Source: Leucobacter zeae
GTDB lineage: Bacteria > Actinomycetota > Actinomycetes > Actinomycetales > Microbacteriaceae
Assembly (NCBI RefSeq): GCF_016758175.1
Contig: NZ_QYAB01000004.1
Coordinates: 248,001-312,000, forward strand
Direction of reading: 5' to 3'
Length of the DNA: 64,000 nt
The position numbers were made by a program, and so were the translations under genes. The first letter of the stretch is position 1, and each line of letters starts with the position of its first letter. Below the pieces are notes generated by a model. It saw nothing but the letters and a program-made list of their open reading frames with translations, did no database searches and had not been told where the DNA came from. Positions 34,029 through 42,318 of this stretch are shown piece after piece.

Positions 34029-35383
34029 GATGCCTCCTCTGGGCGGCTCGGTGTCAGGATCGGCAGGTGCACGGAGACGACGGTCCCCTCGCCCGGGGCG
34101 CTCTCGATGTCGATCCCGCCGCCGAGCTCGCGCAGCCGCGATCGCATGAATCGCAGTCCGTATCCCGCGGATCCCGGCGCGGCTTCCGCGGCGGGATCCG
34201 CTGTCACGAAGCCGGCACCGGCGACCGCAAAGCCCACACCGTCGTCGGCCCCGGCACCGGCGGCCGCAAAGCCCACACCGTCGTCGGCGATGTCGAGCCG
34301 CACGGAGCGGTCGGCGCCGGTGAGGCTCATCACGACGCGCGAGGCCCGCGCGTGCAGCCGCACGTTCGCGAGCGCCGACTGGGCGGTGCGCAGCAGCGCG
34401 ACCTCGGTCTCGGTGGCGAGGGCGGGCAGCGCCTCGTCGACGTGCAGCTCGCCGCGCAGCCCCGCCTCGTCGTGCGCGCGGTCGAGCATGCGCCGCAGTG
34501 CGGCCGCGAGCGCGCCGCCCTCGAGCTCCGCCGGCGCGAGCGCCGCGATGATCCGGCGCACGTCGACGAGGCTGTCGCCGGCGAGCGCCTCGACCTGTCC
34601 GAGCGCGCGCCCGGCCTCGGGGTCCGCCGTACGCCCGGCGCCGGCGTGGGCGAGCAGGCGGATCGACGAGAGCCCCTGCGCGACGGTGTCGTGGATGTCG
34701 CGCGAGATGCGCGTGCGCTCGGCGACCGCGCCCGCCGCCCGCTGGGCGAGGGCGAGCTCGTCCTGCAGCTCGGCCATCTCGCGCTGCGCCCGGGTCAGCG
34801 AGGCGACGAGGCGCTCGCGCTCGACGGCGTCCCGCAGCAGCTGCAGGTAGCCGCGGGAGATCCCGAACGCGAAGACCCCGCCGATCAACGGCCCGAACAC
34901 GTTCGCGTAGCTCGTGCCGCCGTGGTGCGCCACGGGTGCCGCGATGACGACGACGAGCACGCACGCCGAGCAGAGCAGCCCCCAGCCGAGGGGGAGCAGA
35001 TGCCCTGCGAGCAGCCAGAGGAGAAAGGCGACCCAGACGAACTCGGGCGAGACGATGACGGCGCCGATCCAGACCAGGGCAAGGCCCAGGAGCCAGCCGA
35101 TGACCGCGCGCCGCGCACCACGTCGGCGCAGCAGCAGCGAGCCAGAGACGTGCCAGGCGAGGATCGCCGCCGCCGCGAGCACCGCGGCGGCGACCGGCGT
35201 GCCGTCTCCGATGGCGCGGATCGCGCCGATCGTCGTGAGCAGCGCCGCGATCGCGATCTGCCCGATTTCCATCGCACGCGCGGTGCCCGCCGCCGAGCCG
35301 GCGAGCGGACCGGCGACGGGATCGGCACCGGCGACGTCGATGCCGGAGCGCCGGCCGTGCAGCGGCGAGTTCACGAGGCCCAT
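34025..35383 (-). CDS. NarL-type sensor histidine kinase with duplicated G1 box
   Basis: A 452-residue kinase with about six N-terminal helices (residues 35-175), a coiled coil (RAQREMAELQDELALAQRAA), the HisKA_3 phospho-acceptor in ERTRISRDIHDTVAQGLSSI and a HATPase domain with N-box SALANVRLHARAS, and G2 box GYGLRFMRSRLRELGG. The G1 box DDGVGFA occurs twice in a row with 13-residue spacing (DDGVGFAAAGAGA then DDGVGFAVAGAGF). The ATG at 35383 overlaps the MMPL stop by 13 bases; MEIGQIAIAAL at 35272 is an alternative. It is presumed to control the MMPL transporter. Stimulus unknown. Confidence 0.88.
   Translation of the reverse strand: MGLVNSPLHGRRSGIDVAGADPVAGPLAGSAAGTARAMEIGQIAIAALLTTIGAIRAIGDGTPVAAAVLAAAAILAWHVSGSLLLRRRGARRAVIGWLLGLALVWIGAVIVSPEFVWVAFLLWLLAGHLLPLGWGLLCSACVLVVVIAAPVAHHGGTSYANVFGPLIGGVFAFGISRGYLQLLRDAVERERLVASLTRAQREMAELQDELALAQRAAGAVAERTRISRDIHDTVAQGLSSIRLLAHAGAGRTADPEAGRALGQVEALAGDSLVDVRRIIAALAPAELEGGALAAALRRMLDRAHDEAGLRGELHVDEALPALATETEVALLRTAQSALANVRLHARASRVVMSLTGADRSVRLDIADDGVGFAAAGAGADDGVGFAVAGAGFVTADPAAEAAPGSAGYGLRFMRSRLRELGGGIDIESAPGEGTVVSVHLPILTPSRPEEAS
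34212..34289. repeat. 39-bp tandem duplication inside the histidine kinase gene
   Basis: Positions 34212-34250 and 34251-34289 are tandem copies of a 39-base unit that differ at two positions. The unit encodes 13 residues and keeps the reading frame. It duplicates the glycine-rich ATP-binding G1 box of the kinase. Confidence 0.9.
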
Positions 35384-37509
35384 GCGTCGATTCTGCCCCC
35401 TGCGGCCCGAACGCGCCCGGGCCACCAGATGCGATCGCCCAGGAGAGCGAAGATCGCGGGCACCACGACCGTGCGCACGACGAGGGTGTCGACCACGACG
35501 CCGACCCCCACGATGAGCCCCAGCTGCCCGAGGGTGACGAGCGGCAGTACGCCGAGCGCCGCGAAGACCGCGGCGAGCACGATGCCCGCGCTCGTGATGA
35601 CCCCGCCGGTGCGCGCCACCGCCTCGACCATGCCGGCGCGCGTGCCGCGCGTCGCGGCCTCCGCCCTGGCCCGGTGCACGAGGAAGATCGTGTAGTCGAT
35701 GCCGAGCGCGACGAGGAAGAGGAAGGCCAGGATCGGCACCTGCAGGTCGAGCGCCGGCTGCCCGAGGAGGACGCGGCTGAGCCACGATCCCGCCCCGATG
35801 GCCGCGACGGCGCTGACGGCGTTGACGAGCAGCAGCAGGGTCGGCGCGACGAGGGAGCGCAGCAGCACGAGCAGCACGATGAAGCTCACCGCGAGCACCA
35901 GCGGAGCGATGAGCAGCAGGTCGTGCAGGTTGCCCGCGCGGGCGTCGACGTCGGTCGCGACCGCTCCCCCGACGACCGCGTCGGCGCCGGGCACCGCGTG
36001 CACCGCGTCGCGCAGCTCCGAGATCTGCGCGAGGCTCGCGGCGCCGCTCGGCGCATAGTCGCTCGTCACCATGATCTTCGTGAGCGCGCCGTCCTCGGAC
36101 GCGCCGATCGGGTGCGCCCGCACGACTCCCTCGACCCCGCGCGCCGCGGCGACGACCGCGTCGGCGTCCGCGCTCCGGGCGACGACCAGGATCGGCTGGG
36201 CCTCGCCGGGCGCGAAGTGCTGCGAGAGCACCTCGAGCCCTGCCGCGGACTCCGACGGCACGCGGAACTTCTGCACCTGGTCGAGGCCGACCGACGTGCC
36301 GAGCAGCCCGGCCGACATCACCGCGAGCACCGCGAGTCCGGCGGCGAGGCTCACTGCGGGGCGCGCGACCACGCGCTCGGCGATCCCCCGCCAGAAGCCG
36401 CCGCCCCGGCCCCCTCCCGGTGCAGCGCTGTCGCGCGCTGCGCCGTCGGCGCGCGTGCCGTCGAGCGCCGCGGCGCCGGCGGGCCGCGGGACGAGCGGCC
36501 AGAAGACCCGGCGTCCGCACACCGCGAGCAGCGGCGGCAGGAGGAGCAGCACGGATCCGAGCGCGATCAGCAGCCCGAGGGCCGACGAGACGCCGAGCCC
36601 GCGGGTGCCCGGGATCACGGCCAGCACGAGCGTCAGGAGCGCGAGCACCACGGTCGCGTTGGACGCGACGATCGCCGGCGCCGCCCCGCGCCAGGCCGCC
36701 GCCAGGGCTCGCCGATGGTCGGCGTCCCGCAGCAGCTCCTCGCGATAGCGGGAGATGAGCAGGAGGGCATAGTTCGTGCCGGCCCCGAACACGAGCACGC
36801 TGATGATCCCCGCATCGAACTGCAGGTCCCAGGCCGCTCCGGCCGCCGCGGTGATGCGGCCGGCGAGCCCGTCCGCGAGTGCGACCACGGCGAGCGGGAT
36901 CAGCCACAGCACGGGCGAGCGGTAGGTGACGATGAGCAGGATCGCCACGATGAGGATGGTCACCGCGAGCAGCGTGAAATCGGCGCCCTCGAATGCAGCG
37001 GCGACGTCGGCCCCGAACGCCGGGCCTCCCGTGACGAGCAGATCCACGCCCGCGGGTCCGCGATCCGCGAGCGCCGCCCTGAGCGCCTCGACCGTCGTCG
37101 CCGTCTCCGTGTTCGTCTCCCCGACCGCGATGGGCGCGACGATCACCGCGGCGCGCCCGTCCTCGCTCGGCAGCGGGCCGGAGGGCTGCTCGGCGGCGTG
37201 CTCCCCGATCACGGGGAGCAGTCCCTCGAGCTCCGCGACCTGCGCGCGCGACAGCTCTGCGCCGTCCTCGCGCGCGGCGACGACGATGACCGACTGGCGG
37301 TCCGCGTCGGGGAACTCGTCGAGCAGCTCCGCCGCGCGGGCCGACTCGGAGTCGGCGGGCGCCTGGGCGTTGCCCGCCGGCGCCTCCGCCGACCCGAACG
37401 CGCCGAAGAGCGCGGTCATCACGAGGAGCACGAGACCGAGCGAGATCCAGGCGCCGCGGCGCGAGGAGAGTCGTTCGGAGAGAGGTCTGCGAGCGCGTGT
37501 TTCTGCCAT
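35371..37509 (-). CDS. MMPL-family RND transporter
   Basis: A 712-residue RND-type membrane protein. Helix 1 (GAWISLGLVLLVMTALFGAF) is followed by an extracytoplasmic domain (about 40-170), a block of helices ILIVAILLIVTYRSPVLWLIP, FGAGTNYALLLISRYREEL (conserved Tyr/Asn), then a second domain and second helix block ending with FLFLVALGIDYTIFLVHRAR, the second D-Y motif. Such transporters export lipids, siderophores or drugs using the proton gradient. It precedes a two-component system in one operon, so expression is probably stimulus-controlled. The length is typical for MMPL proteins of actinobacteria outside the mycobacterial MmpL3 group. Confidence 0.92.
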   Translation of the reverse strand: MAETRARRPLSERLSSRRGAWISLGLVLLVMTALFGAFGSAEAPAGNAQAPADSESARAAELLDEFPDADRQSVIVVAAREDGAELSRAQVAELEGLLPVIGEHAAEQPSGPLPSEDGRAAVIVAPIAVGETNTETATTVEALRAALADRGPAGVDLLVTGGPAFGADVAAAFEGADFTLLAVTILIVAILLIVTYRSPVLWLIPLAVVALADGLAGRITAAAGAAWDLQFDAGIISVLVFGAGTNYALLLISRYREELLRDADHRRALAAAWRGAAPAIVASNATVVLALLTLVLAVIPGTRGLGVSSALGLLIALGSVLLLLPPLLAVCGRRVFWPLVPRPAGAAALDGTRADGAARDSAAPGGGRGGGFWRGIAERVVARPAVSLAAGLAVLAVMSAGLLGTSVGLDQVQKFRVPSESAAGLEVLSQHFAPGEAQPILVVARSADADAVVAAARGVEGVVRAHPIGASEDGALTKIMVTSDYAPSGAASLAQISELRDAVHAVPGADAVVGGAVATDVDARAGNLHDLLLIAPLVLAVSFIVLLVLLRSLVAPTLLLLVNAVSAVAAIGAGSWLSRVLLGQPALDLQVPILAFLFLVALGIDYTIFLVHRARAEAATRGTRAGMVEAVARTGGVITSAGIVLAAVFAALGVLPLVTLGQLGLIVGVGVVVDTLVVRTVVVPAIFALLGDRIWWPGRVRAAGGRIDAWAS

Positions 37510-37663
37510 GGTTCCACTCCACCAACGAAGCGCACTCGGATCATCGCGCAGCCGGGTGAAAGAAACATCATCCGAACGGACGATGCGGATCGGACGCGCG
37601 GCCTGCCCCTGAGTGTCGGCTGCACCGGCCCACTCCCGGCCCGATCCCGACCCACTCCCGACT

Positions 37664-37721
37664 CACTACCGGCCCGTCGAGATGGCATCGGCGCCGATGC
37701 CGTCTCGACGGGTCGGTAGTG
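37664..37721. repeat. 28-bp palindrome in a divergent promoter region
   Basis: Arms 37664-37691 and 37694-37721 pair at all 28 positions if two G-T wobbles are allowed, with a 2-base centre. It lies in the 375-bp gap between the divergent MMPL and PncC genes, so it cannot serve as a simple terminator. The rest of this gap (37510-37663 and 37722-37884) shows no gene. Confidence 0.65.
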
Positions 37722-37884
37722 GCTCGAGGCGCCGGGGCCGGTAGCGGAGTCGATGGATGCGTGCGGGTCTACACGATCCGGCGAGACTTCTCCAGTGCGT
37801 CGCGCGCGGGGCGCGCACCGGACTAGCGTCTAGAAGCAACTCCCACGACCGCACGACCGCACAACCGCAGAACAGGAGACGCTC

Positions 37885-38379
37885 ATGGCCAGCTCGGCAC
37901 TCACCGAGGACGTGGATCGCCTCGTCGCCCGCGTCGCCGCCCGAGCACAGGCATCGGCGCGCAGCGTCGCCGTCGCCGAGTCGCTGACCGGGGGCCAGCT
38001 GGCGACCGCGCTCTCGTCGGGCGATGGCTCGGGCGAGTGGTTCCGGGGCGGGATCGTCGCCTACCACCCCGAGGTGAAGTACGACCTGCTCCGAGCCCCG
38101 CACGGCCCGGTCGTCACGCCCGAGACCGCGACGGCGATGGCGCACGCCTGCCGACGCCTGCTCGGGGCCGACTGCGCCGTCGCGCTCACGGGCGTCGGCG
38201 GTCCCGGCCCCGAGGAGGGTCGGCCTGCGGGCACCGTATTCCTCGCCTCGGCGGGGACGGACGGCGACGGATCGGTCGCGGGATTCCGCTTCGACGGCGA
38301 TCCGATCGCCGTGATCGAGCAGTCGATCATCGCGGCGCTCACCGCCCTCGTCGCCGAGCTGGAGCAGCCGGACGCCTGA
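37885..38379 (+). CDS. pncC: CinA C-terminal domain protein, nicotinamide-nucleotide amidase
   Basis: A 164-residue stand-alone CinA-C domain (PncC). The active-site region is VAVAESLTGGQLATAL near residue 30, GSGEWFRGGIVAYHPEVK near 50 and ALTGVGGPGPEEGRPAGTVF near 110. The E. coli homologue of the same length deamidates nicotinamide mononucleotide to nicotinate mononucleotide for NAD recycling. A good GAACAGGAGACG leader precedes the ATG. The gene is single; its downstream neighbour is convergent. Confidence 0.92.
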   Translation: MASSALTEDVDRLVARVAARAQASARSVAVAESLTGGQLATALSSGDGSGEWFRGGIVAYHPEVKYDLLRAPHGPVVTPETATAMAHACRRLLGADCAVALTGVGGPGPEEGRPAGTVFLASAGTDGDGSVAGFRFDGDPIAVIEQSIIAALTALVAELEQPDA

Positions 38380-38395
38380 GACCCGCGGTTCCGCG

Positions 38396-38842
38396 CTACT
38401 CGGCGAACTTCGGCGCCCGCGCCTCGCACCGCACCGGTGCGCCGGCCTCTCCGGTCTCCGAGGCGATCTCGCGAGTGCCGTCGATCAGGATGCGGCAGGT
38501 CGCGCGGGTGCCCGCGGGCGGCTCCGCACTGACCCTCGCCAGGTCGCCCACTCGAACGATCGACTCGACCGACCAGGGCGACGCCCCGTCGCCCGAGGCG
38601 GGTGCGCCCATCGAAGCCTGCTCGGTCGTCTGGGCATCGGATCGCGTCCGCGTGTCGAGATAGGTGATGCCGGTCGGGAGGTCGGAGTCGCCGCCCTCGA
38701 GGGACACCTCGTAGGTGATGGCCCAGGCGTCTCCTGAGCCCAGCATCTCCGTGACCGCGCTGCAGCCCGCGAGCGGGCCGGCGAGGAGGGCGATGGCTCC
38801 GGCCAAGGGAATGAGTCGCAGTTTCGATCGAGACGAGTTCAT
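38396..38842 (-). CDS. Hypothetical lipoprotein, 148 aa
   Basis: A 148-residue protein starting MNSSRSKLRLIPLAGAIALL with lipobox LAGCS (cysteine at about residue 27). The mature part begins AVTEMLGSGDAWAITYEVSL and has two cysteines (RATCRILID and PVRCEARAP) that could form a disulfide. It has a repeated beta-strand look and no recognised domain. It overlaps the MurG gene upstream by four bases, so it is translated with it and may assist envelope assembly (inference). Start MAPRAQRG 13 codons upstream lies in murG and is less likely. Confidence 0.72.
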   Translation of the reverse strand: MNSSRSKLRLIPLAGAIALLAGPLAGCSAVTEMLGSGDAWAITYEVSLEGGDSDLPTGITYLDTRTRSDAQTTEQASMGAPASGDGASPWSVESIVRVGDLARVSAEPPAGTRATCRILIDGTREIASETGEAGAPVRCEARAPKFAE

Positions 38843-40020
38843 GCCTTCGATCCTGCCGCGCTGCGCCCTCGGCGCCATCGGCCCCCGGTTCCATCCGGGC
38901 GTCCCGCGGTGCCGGGTCCTGCTCCTCCCCCGGTACGAGACGCGCTCGCAAGCGCACGGTCCGCCAGCGCGATGAGACGATCCGACCCGTCGCGCGCTCC
39001 GAGCGCGCCCGCCGCTCCGCCCATCCGAGCACGCGCTTCGGCATCGCGCAGCAGCGGCGCGATGCGGTCGAGCAGGCGGTCGGCCGTGAGGTCGGCATCA
39101 TCGATGCGCAGCGCCCCGCCCGCCCGCACCACGGGTTCGGCGTTGCGGGCCTGCTCGCCGTTGCCGACCGCATAGGGGACGTAGACCGCCGGGATCCCGA
39201 GCGCGCTGAGCTCGGCGACGGTGGCCGCCCCGGAACGGCACACGACCAGGTCCGCGAGCGCGTAGGCGAGATCCATGCGGTCGACGTAGGGGACGACCGC
39301 GCGCCCCGGCGCCCCCTCGGGATCGACCTCACCGGCCTTGTCTCCACCGGTGGCGTGGAGCACCTGCCAACCCGCCGCGAGGACACCGGGCCAGGCAGCG
39401 GCGAGCGCGTGATTGATGCGGCGCGCGCCGGTCGAGCCGCCGAACACGAGCAGCACCGGGCGATCGGCGTCGAGCCCGAAATGCGCGGCGGCCTCGGCTC
39501 GCAGCACCGGCCGGTCGAGGCGCGCGAGCTCGGCGCGCAGCGGCATGCCGACGACCTCGCCCCGGCGCAGCGGCGTGCCGGGGAACGCGACGCCGACGGC
39601 AGCCGCACGCCCGGCCGCCCGTGCGTTCGCGAGCCCCGGCCTGACGTTGGCCTCGTGCACGACGTACGGCACCCCTTCGCGCCGCGCGGCGGCGTACCCG
39701 GGGGCTGCCGCATATCCGCCGAACCCGATCACGACGTCGATGCCGCGCTCCCGGATGAGTCCGCGCGCACGGCGCACGGCGGCGCGATAGCGCGCGGGGA
39801 AGCGCAGCGCCCGCAGGTCGGGCTTCCGCGGGAACGGCGCCTTCGGAATCGTCTCGAGCGCGTAGCCGCGCGCGGGCACGAGCCGCGCCTCGAGCCCCTC
39901 GGCGGTGCCGAGCACGACGACCCCGTCCGCGGCCGAGCGTTCGCGCAGACGGTCGGCGACGGCGAGCAGCGGATTGACGTGGCCGGCGGTGCCGCCCCCG
40001 GCGAGCAGGTACGTGGTCAT
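38839..40020 (-). CDS. murG: MurG-like UDP-GlcNAc:lipid I GlcNAc transferase
   Basis: A 393-residue GT-B glycosyltransferase. N-terminal loop LLAGGGTAGHVNPLLAVADR, FGGYAAAPGYAAARREGVP, VVHEANVRPGLANARAAGR, the linker VFGGSTGARRINHALA and the UDP-binding VVCRSGAATVAELSALGIPA are all MurG signatures. It adds GlcNAc to lipid I on the inner face of the membrane. It is outside the dcw cluster (no ftsW, murC or murD around) and is divergent from alr and ddl genes, so it may be a second copy with a special role (inference). The C-terminal 30 residues are a Gly/Arg-rich tail. The long open frame upstream is antisense to alr. Confidence 0.88.
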   Translation of the reverse strand: MTTYLLAGGGTAGHVNPLLAVADRLRERSAADGVVVLGTAEGLEARLVPARGYALETIPKAPFPRKPDLRALRFPARYRAAVRRARGLIRERGIDVVIGFGGYAAAPGYAAARREGVPYVVHEANVRPGLANARAAGRAAAVGVAFPGTPLRRGEVVGMPLRAELARLDRPVLRAEAAAHFGLDADRPVLLVFGGSTGARRINHALAAAWPGVLAAGWQVLHATGGDKAGEVDPEGAPGRAVVPYVDRMDLAYALADLVVCRSGAATVAELSALGIPAVYVPYAVGNGEQARNAEPVVRAGGALRIDDADLTADRLLDRIAPLLRDAEARARMGGAAGALGARDGSDRLIALADRALASASRTGGGAGPGTAGRPDGTGGRWRRGRSAAGSKA

Positions 40021-40107
40021 CCGACCAGGATGCCCCGGGGCGCATATCGCCGCCGTATCGATCGGGGCATACGCCGCCGCAACACCCGGGGCGCTTGGCT
40101 CTGAGGC

Positions 40108-41373
40108 ATGCACTCGAACGCTTCGGAACTCATCGTCCACGACGACGCGATCCGCCGGAACACCGCCTTCTTCCGGGCGGTGACCGGCGGGCGCCTCATG
40201 GCCGTGCTCAAGGCCGACGCGTTCGGACACGGCGATGTCGCGCACACGGTGCTCGATGCGGGCGCACGCTCGATCGGGGTGACCGGCATCGACGAGGCCC
40301 TCGCCCTGCGCACCGACGGGGTGGCCGCGCCGATCCTGAGCTGGCTGAACGCGCCCGATGCCGAGTTCGAGTCCGCGCTGCTCGGGCGCATCGAGCTCTC
40401 CGTGCCGAGTCCCGAGCTGCTGCACGCGATCGCGGGGGCCGCACGCCGCGTCGGGGTCGCCGCGCGCGTGCACCTGCACGTCGACGCGGGGATCGGGCGC
40501 GACGGCTGCCCGGCGCGCGACTGGGCGGCGCTCTGCGCGCTCGCTCGCGAGCACGAGGCCGCGGGCACAATCCGCGTCGTCGGGGTGATGGGTCACCTGT
40601 CGTGCGCCGAGACCCCGGGGCACCCGCAGACCGCGCGCGAGCGGCTCGTCTTCGCGAACGCGGTCCGCACCGCCCGCAGGCGCGGGCTGGACCCGCGCCT
40701 CATCCACCTCGCGGCGACCGCGGCGACGCTGAACGGGGAGGGCGGCGGGTTCGGCCCGCACCGCGTCGGCGCCGGCCTGTTCGGGATCGACCCGAGCGGT
40801 ACGACCGATGCCCTGCGCCCGGCGCTCACCCTGCGATCGACCGTCGTGTCCGCGCGGGAGGCGCCGGCGGGCACCGGAGTGGGCTACGGCCACGACTTCG
40901 TCACCGCGGAACGCGGCAGCCTCGCGCTCGTGCCCCTCGGCTACGGCGACGGGCTTCCCCGCGCGGCCGCAGGGCGGGCCGAGGTGCTCGTGCGCGGACG
41001 ACGACGACCCGTGGTCGGCCGGATCTCGATGGACATGATCGTGGTCGACACGGGCGACGATCTCGTCCGCGCGGGCGAGCCCGTCACGGTCTTCGGGCCG
41101 GGAGACGCCGGGGAGCCCACGGTCGCCGAGTGGGCGGACTGGGCCGGCACGATCGCGCACGAGATCGTCACCGGCGTCGGAGCCCGCGGCGCACGCGCGC
41201 GGCGGATCCACGACCGGATCCCTGCCGACCGCACCGGCACCGCTCGCACCGGCATACTCCCCGCCGACCTCGGTCCCACCGATTCCGCCGCCCCCGTCCA
41301 CCACCTGCAAGGAGACCCATCATGCCGATTCCCCCGACCGCACCCGCACCCGCTCCCGCGATCGGCCGCGTAG
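40108..41373 (+). CDS. alr: Alanine racemase (Alr family)
   Basis: A 421-residue fold-type III PLP racemase. The PLP lysine is in MAVLKADAFGHGDVAH near residue 35, the catalytic tyrosine in GTGVGYGHDF near 260, and family blocks RVHLHVDAGIGRDGC, LVPLGYGDGLPRAAAGR and VGRISMDMIVVDTG occur. It makes D-Ala (or another D-amino acid) for wall precursors. Typical Alr proteins end near residue 375; here 45-50 extra residues (from about RTGILPADLG) run into the ligase gene, giving a 52-base overlap. No membrane domain, so it is not a VanT-type enzyme. Confidence 0.88.
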   Translation: MHSNASELIVHDDAIRRNTAFFRAVTGGRLMAVLKADAFGHGDVAHTVLDAGARSIGVTGIDEALALRTDGVAAPILSWLNAPDAEFESALLGRIELSVPSPELLHAIAGAARRVGVAARVHLHVDAGIGRDGCPARDWAALCALAREHEAAGTIRVVGVMGHLSCAETPGHPQTARERLVFANAVRTARRRGLDPRLIHLAATAATLNGEGGGFGPHRVGAGLFGIDPSGTTDALRPALTLRSTVVSAREAPAGTGVGYGHDFVTAERGSLALVPLGYGDGLPRAAAGRAEVLVRGRRRPVVGRISMDMIVVDTGDDLVRAGEPVTVFGPGDAGEPTVAEWADWAGTIAHEIVTGVGARGARARRIHDRIPADRTGTARTGILPADLGPTDSAAPVHHLQGDPSCRFPRPHPHPLPRSAA

Positions 41374-42302
41374 CGGTCATCGGGGGCGGAGCGAACGACG
41401 AGCACAGCGTCTCGCTCGCTTCGGCCGCCGCCGTGGTGCGCGCGGTCCATGAGCTCGGCCTGACCGCGGTCCCCCTGACGATCGCCGAGGACGGTTCGTG
41501 GCGCGATGCGCACGGCGCCCCGCTGCCCGCGCACGACGCCGTCGCCCTCCTCACGGGGTGCGACGCCGCGTTCCCCGCGCTGCATGGCGTCCGCGGCGAG
41601 GACGGCTCGATCGCGGGCCTGCTCGACCTCTGCGGGGTGCCGTGCGCGGGATCGCCGGTGCGAGCGGGCGCGCTGGGGATGGACAAGCACGCGACGAAGC
41701 TGCTCGCCGAGTCGCTCGGGATCGCGACCGCGCGATCCCGAGTCGTGCTGCCGAGGCAGCACGTCACCGAGATCGGCTGCGGCGTCCCGCTCGTGGTGAA
41801 GCCCACGACCGGCGGGTCGAGCAACGGCGTGTTCGTGGTCACCGATCCCGACGCGCTCGTCGACACCGTCGAGCAGGCCAGACGCTTCGGCGACAGCGTG
41901 CTGATCGAGGAGTACGTGGTCGGGCGCGAAGTCGACGTCGCCGTGTTCCGCGACCGCGCCGGCGCGCTCCGGATCGGGGCGCCGCTCGAGATCGGGGTCG
42001 CTGCCGGCGGCGTCTTCGGCGTCGCCGAGAAGTACGACGGCACCGCGGAGTTCACCGTGCCCGCCGCCATCGCAGACGACGATGCCGCGGCGATCCGGGA
42101 GGCCGCGGCGCGGCTGTACGTTGCGCTCGGGTGCGCCGGGGTCGCCCGCTTCGACTTCTTCCTCACCGATTCGGGGCCGATCCTGAACGAGGTGAACACG
42201 GCACCGGGGATGACCGAGCAGTCTCAGGTGCCGCGCATGTACGCGGCCGTCGGCCTCGGCTATGCGGCGTTGATCCGGGAGCTCCTCTACGCCGCCGTCT
42301 GA
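41322..42302 (+). CDS. ddl: D-alanine--D-alanine (or D-Ala-D-X) ligase
   Basis: A 326-residue ATP-grasp ligase. It has VAVIGGGANDEHSVSLASAA at the start, HGVRGEDGSIAGLLDLCGVP, GMDKHATKLLAESLGIATA, VVKPTTGGSSNGVFVV (ATP-binding), FGVAEKYDG (the E-K-Y motif that in Ddl and VanC/VanG holds the second amino acid) and LNEVNTAPGMTEQS. VanA-type D-lactate ligases have a different omega loop with histidine, so D-lactate is unlikely. The N-terminal EHSVSL and HGxxGEDGS blocks look more like Van-type ligases than E. coli DdlB. AAGGAG lies nine bases before the ATG. With alr it is one unit. Confidence 0.87.
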   Translation: MPIPPTAPAPAPAIGRVAVIGGGANDEHSVSLASAAAVVRAVHELGLTAVPLTIAEDGSWRDAHGAPLPAHDAVALLTGCDAAFPALHGVRGEDGSIAGLLDLCGVPCAGSPVRAGALGMDKHATKLLAESLGIATARSRVVLPRQHVTEIGCGVPLVVKPTTGGSSNGVFVVTDPDALVDTVEQARRFGDSVLIEEYVVGREVDVAVFRDRAGALRIGAPLEIGVAAGGVFGVAEKYDGTAEFTVPAAIADDDAAAIREAAARLYVALGCAGVARFDFFLTDSGPILNEVNTAPGMTEQSQVPRMYAAVGLGYAALIRELLYAAV

Positions 42303-42318
42303 ACCGCGGCAGCAGAGC

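Noticed and set aside
34025-37525. 1166-aa frame as a kinase fused to a long N-terminus
   Set aside because: The upstream part is the MMPL gene in another frame; residues are Arg-rich and not family-like.
41322-42302. VanA-type D-Ala-D-lactate ligase
   Set aside because: The omega loop has EKY as in Ddl/VanC/VanG; the histidine-containing loop of VanA is missing, and no vanH or vanX genes are nearby.
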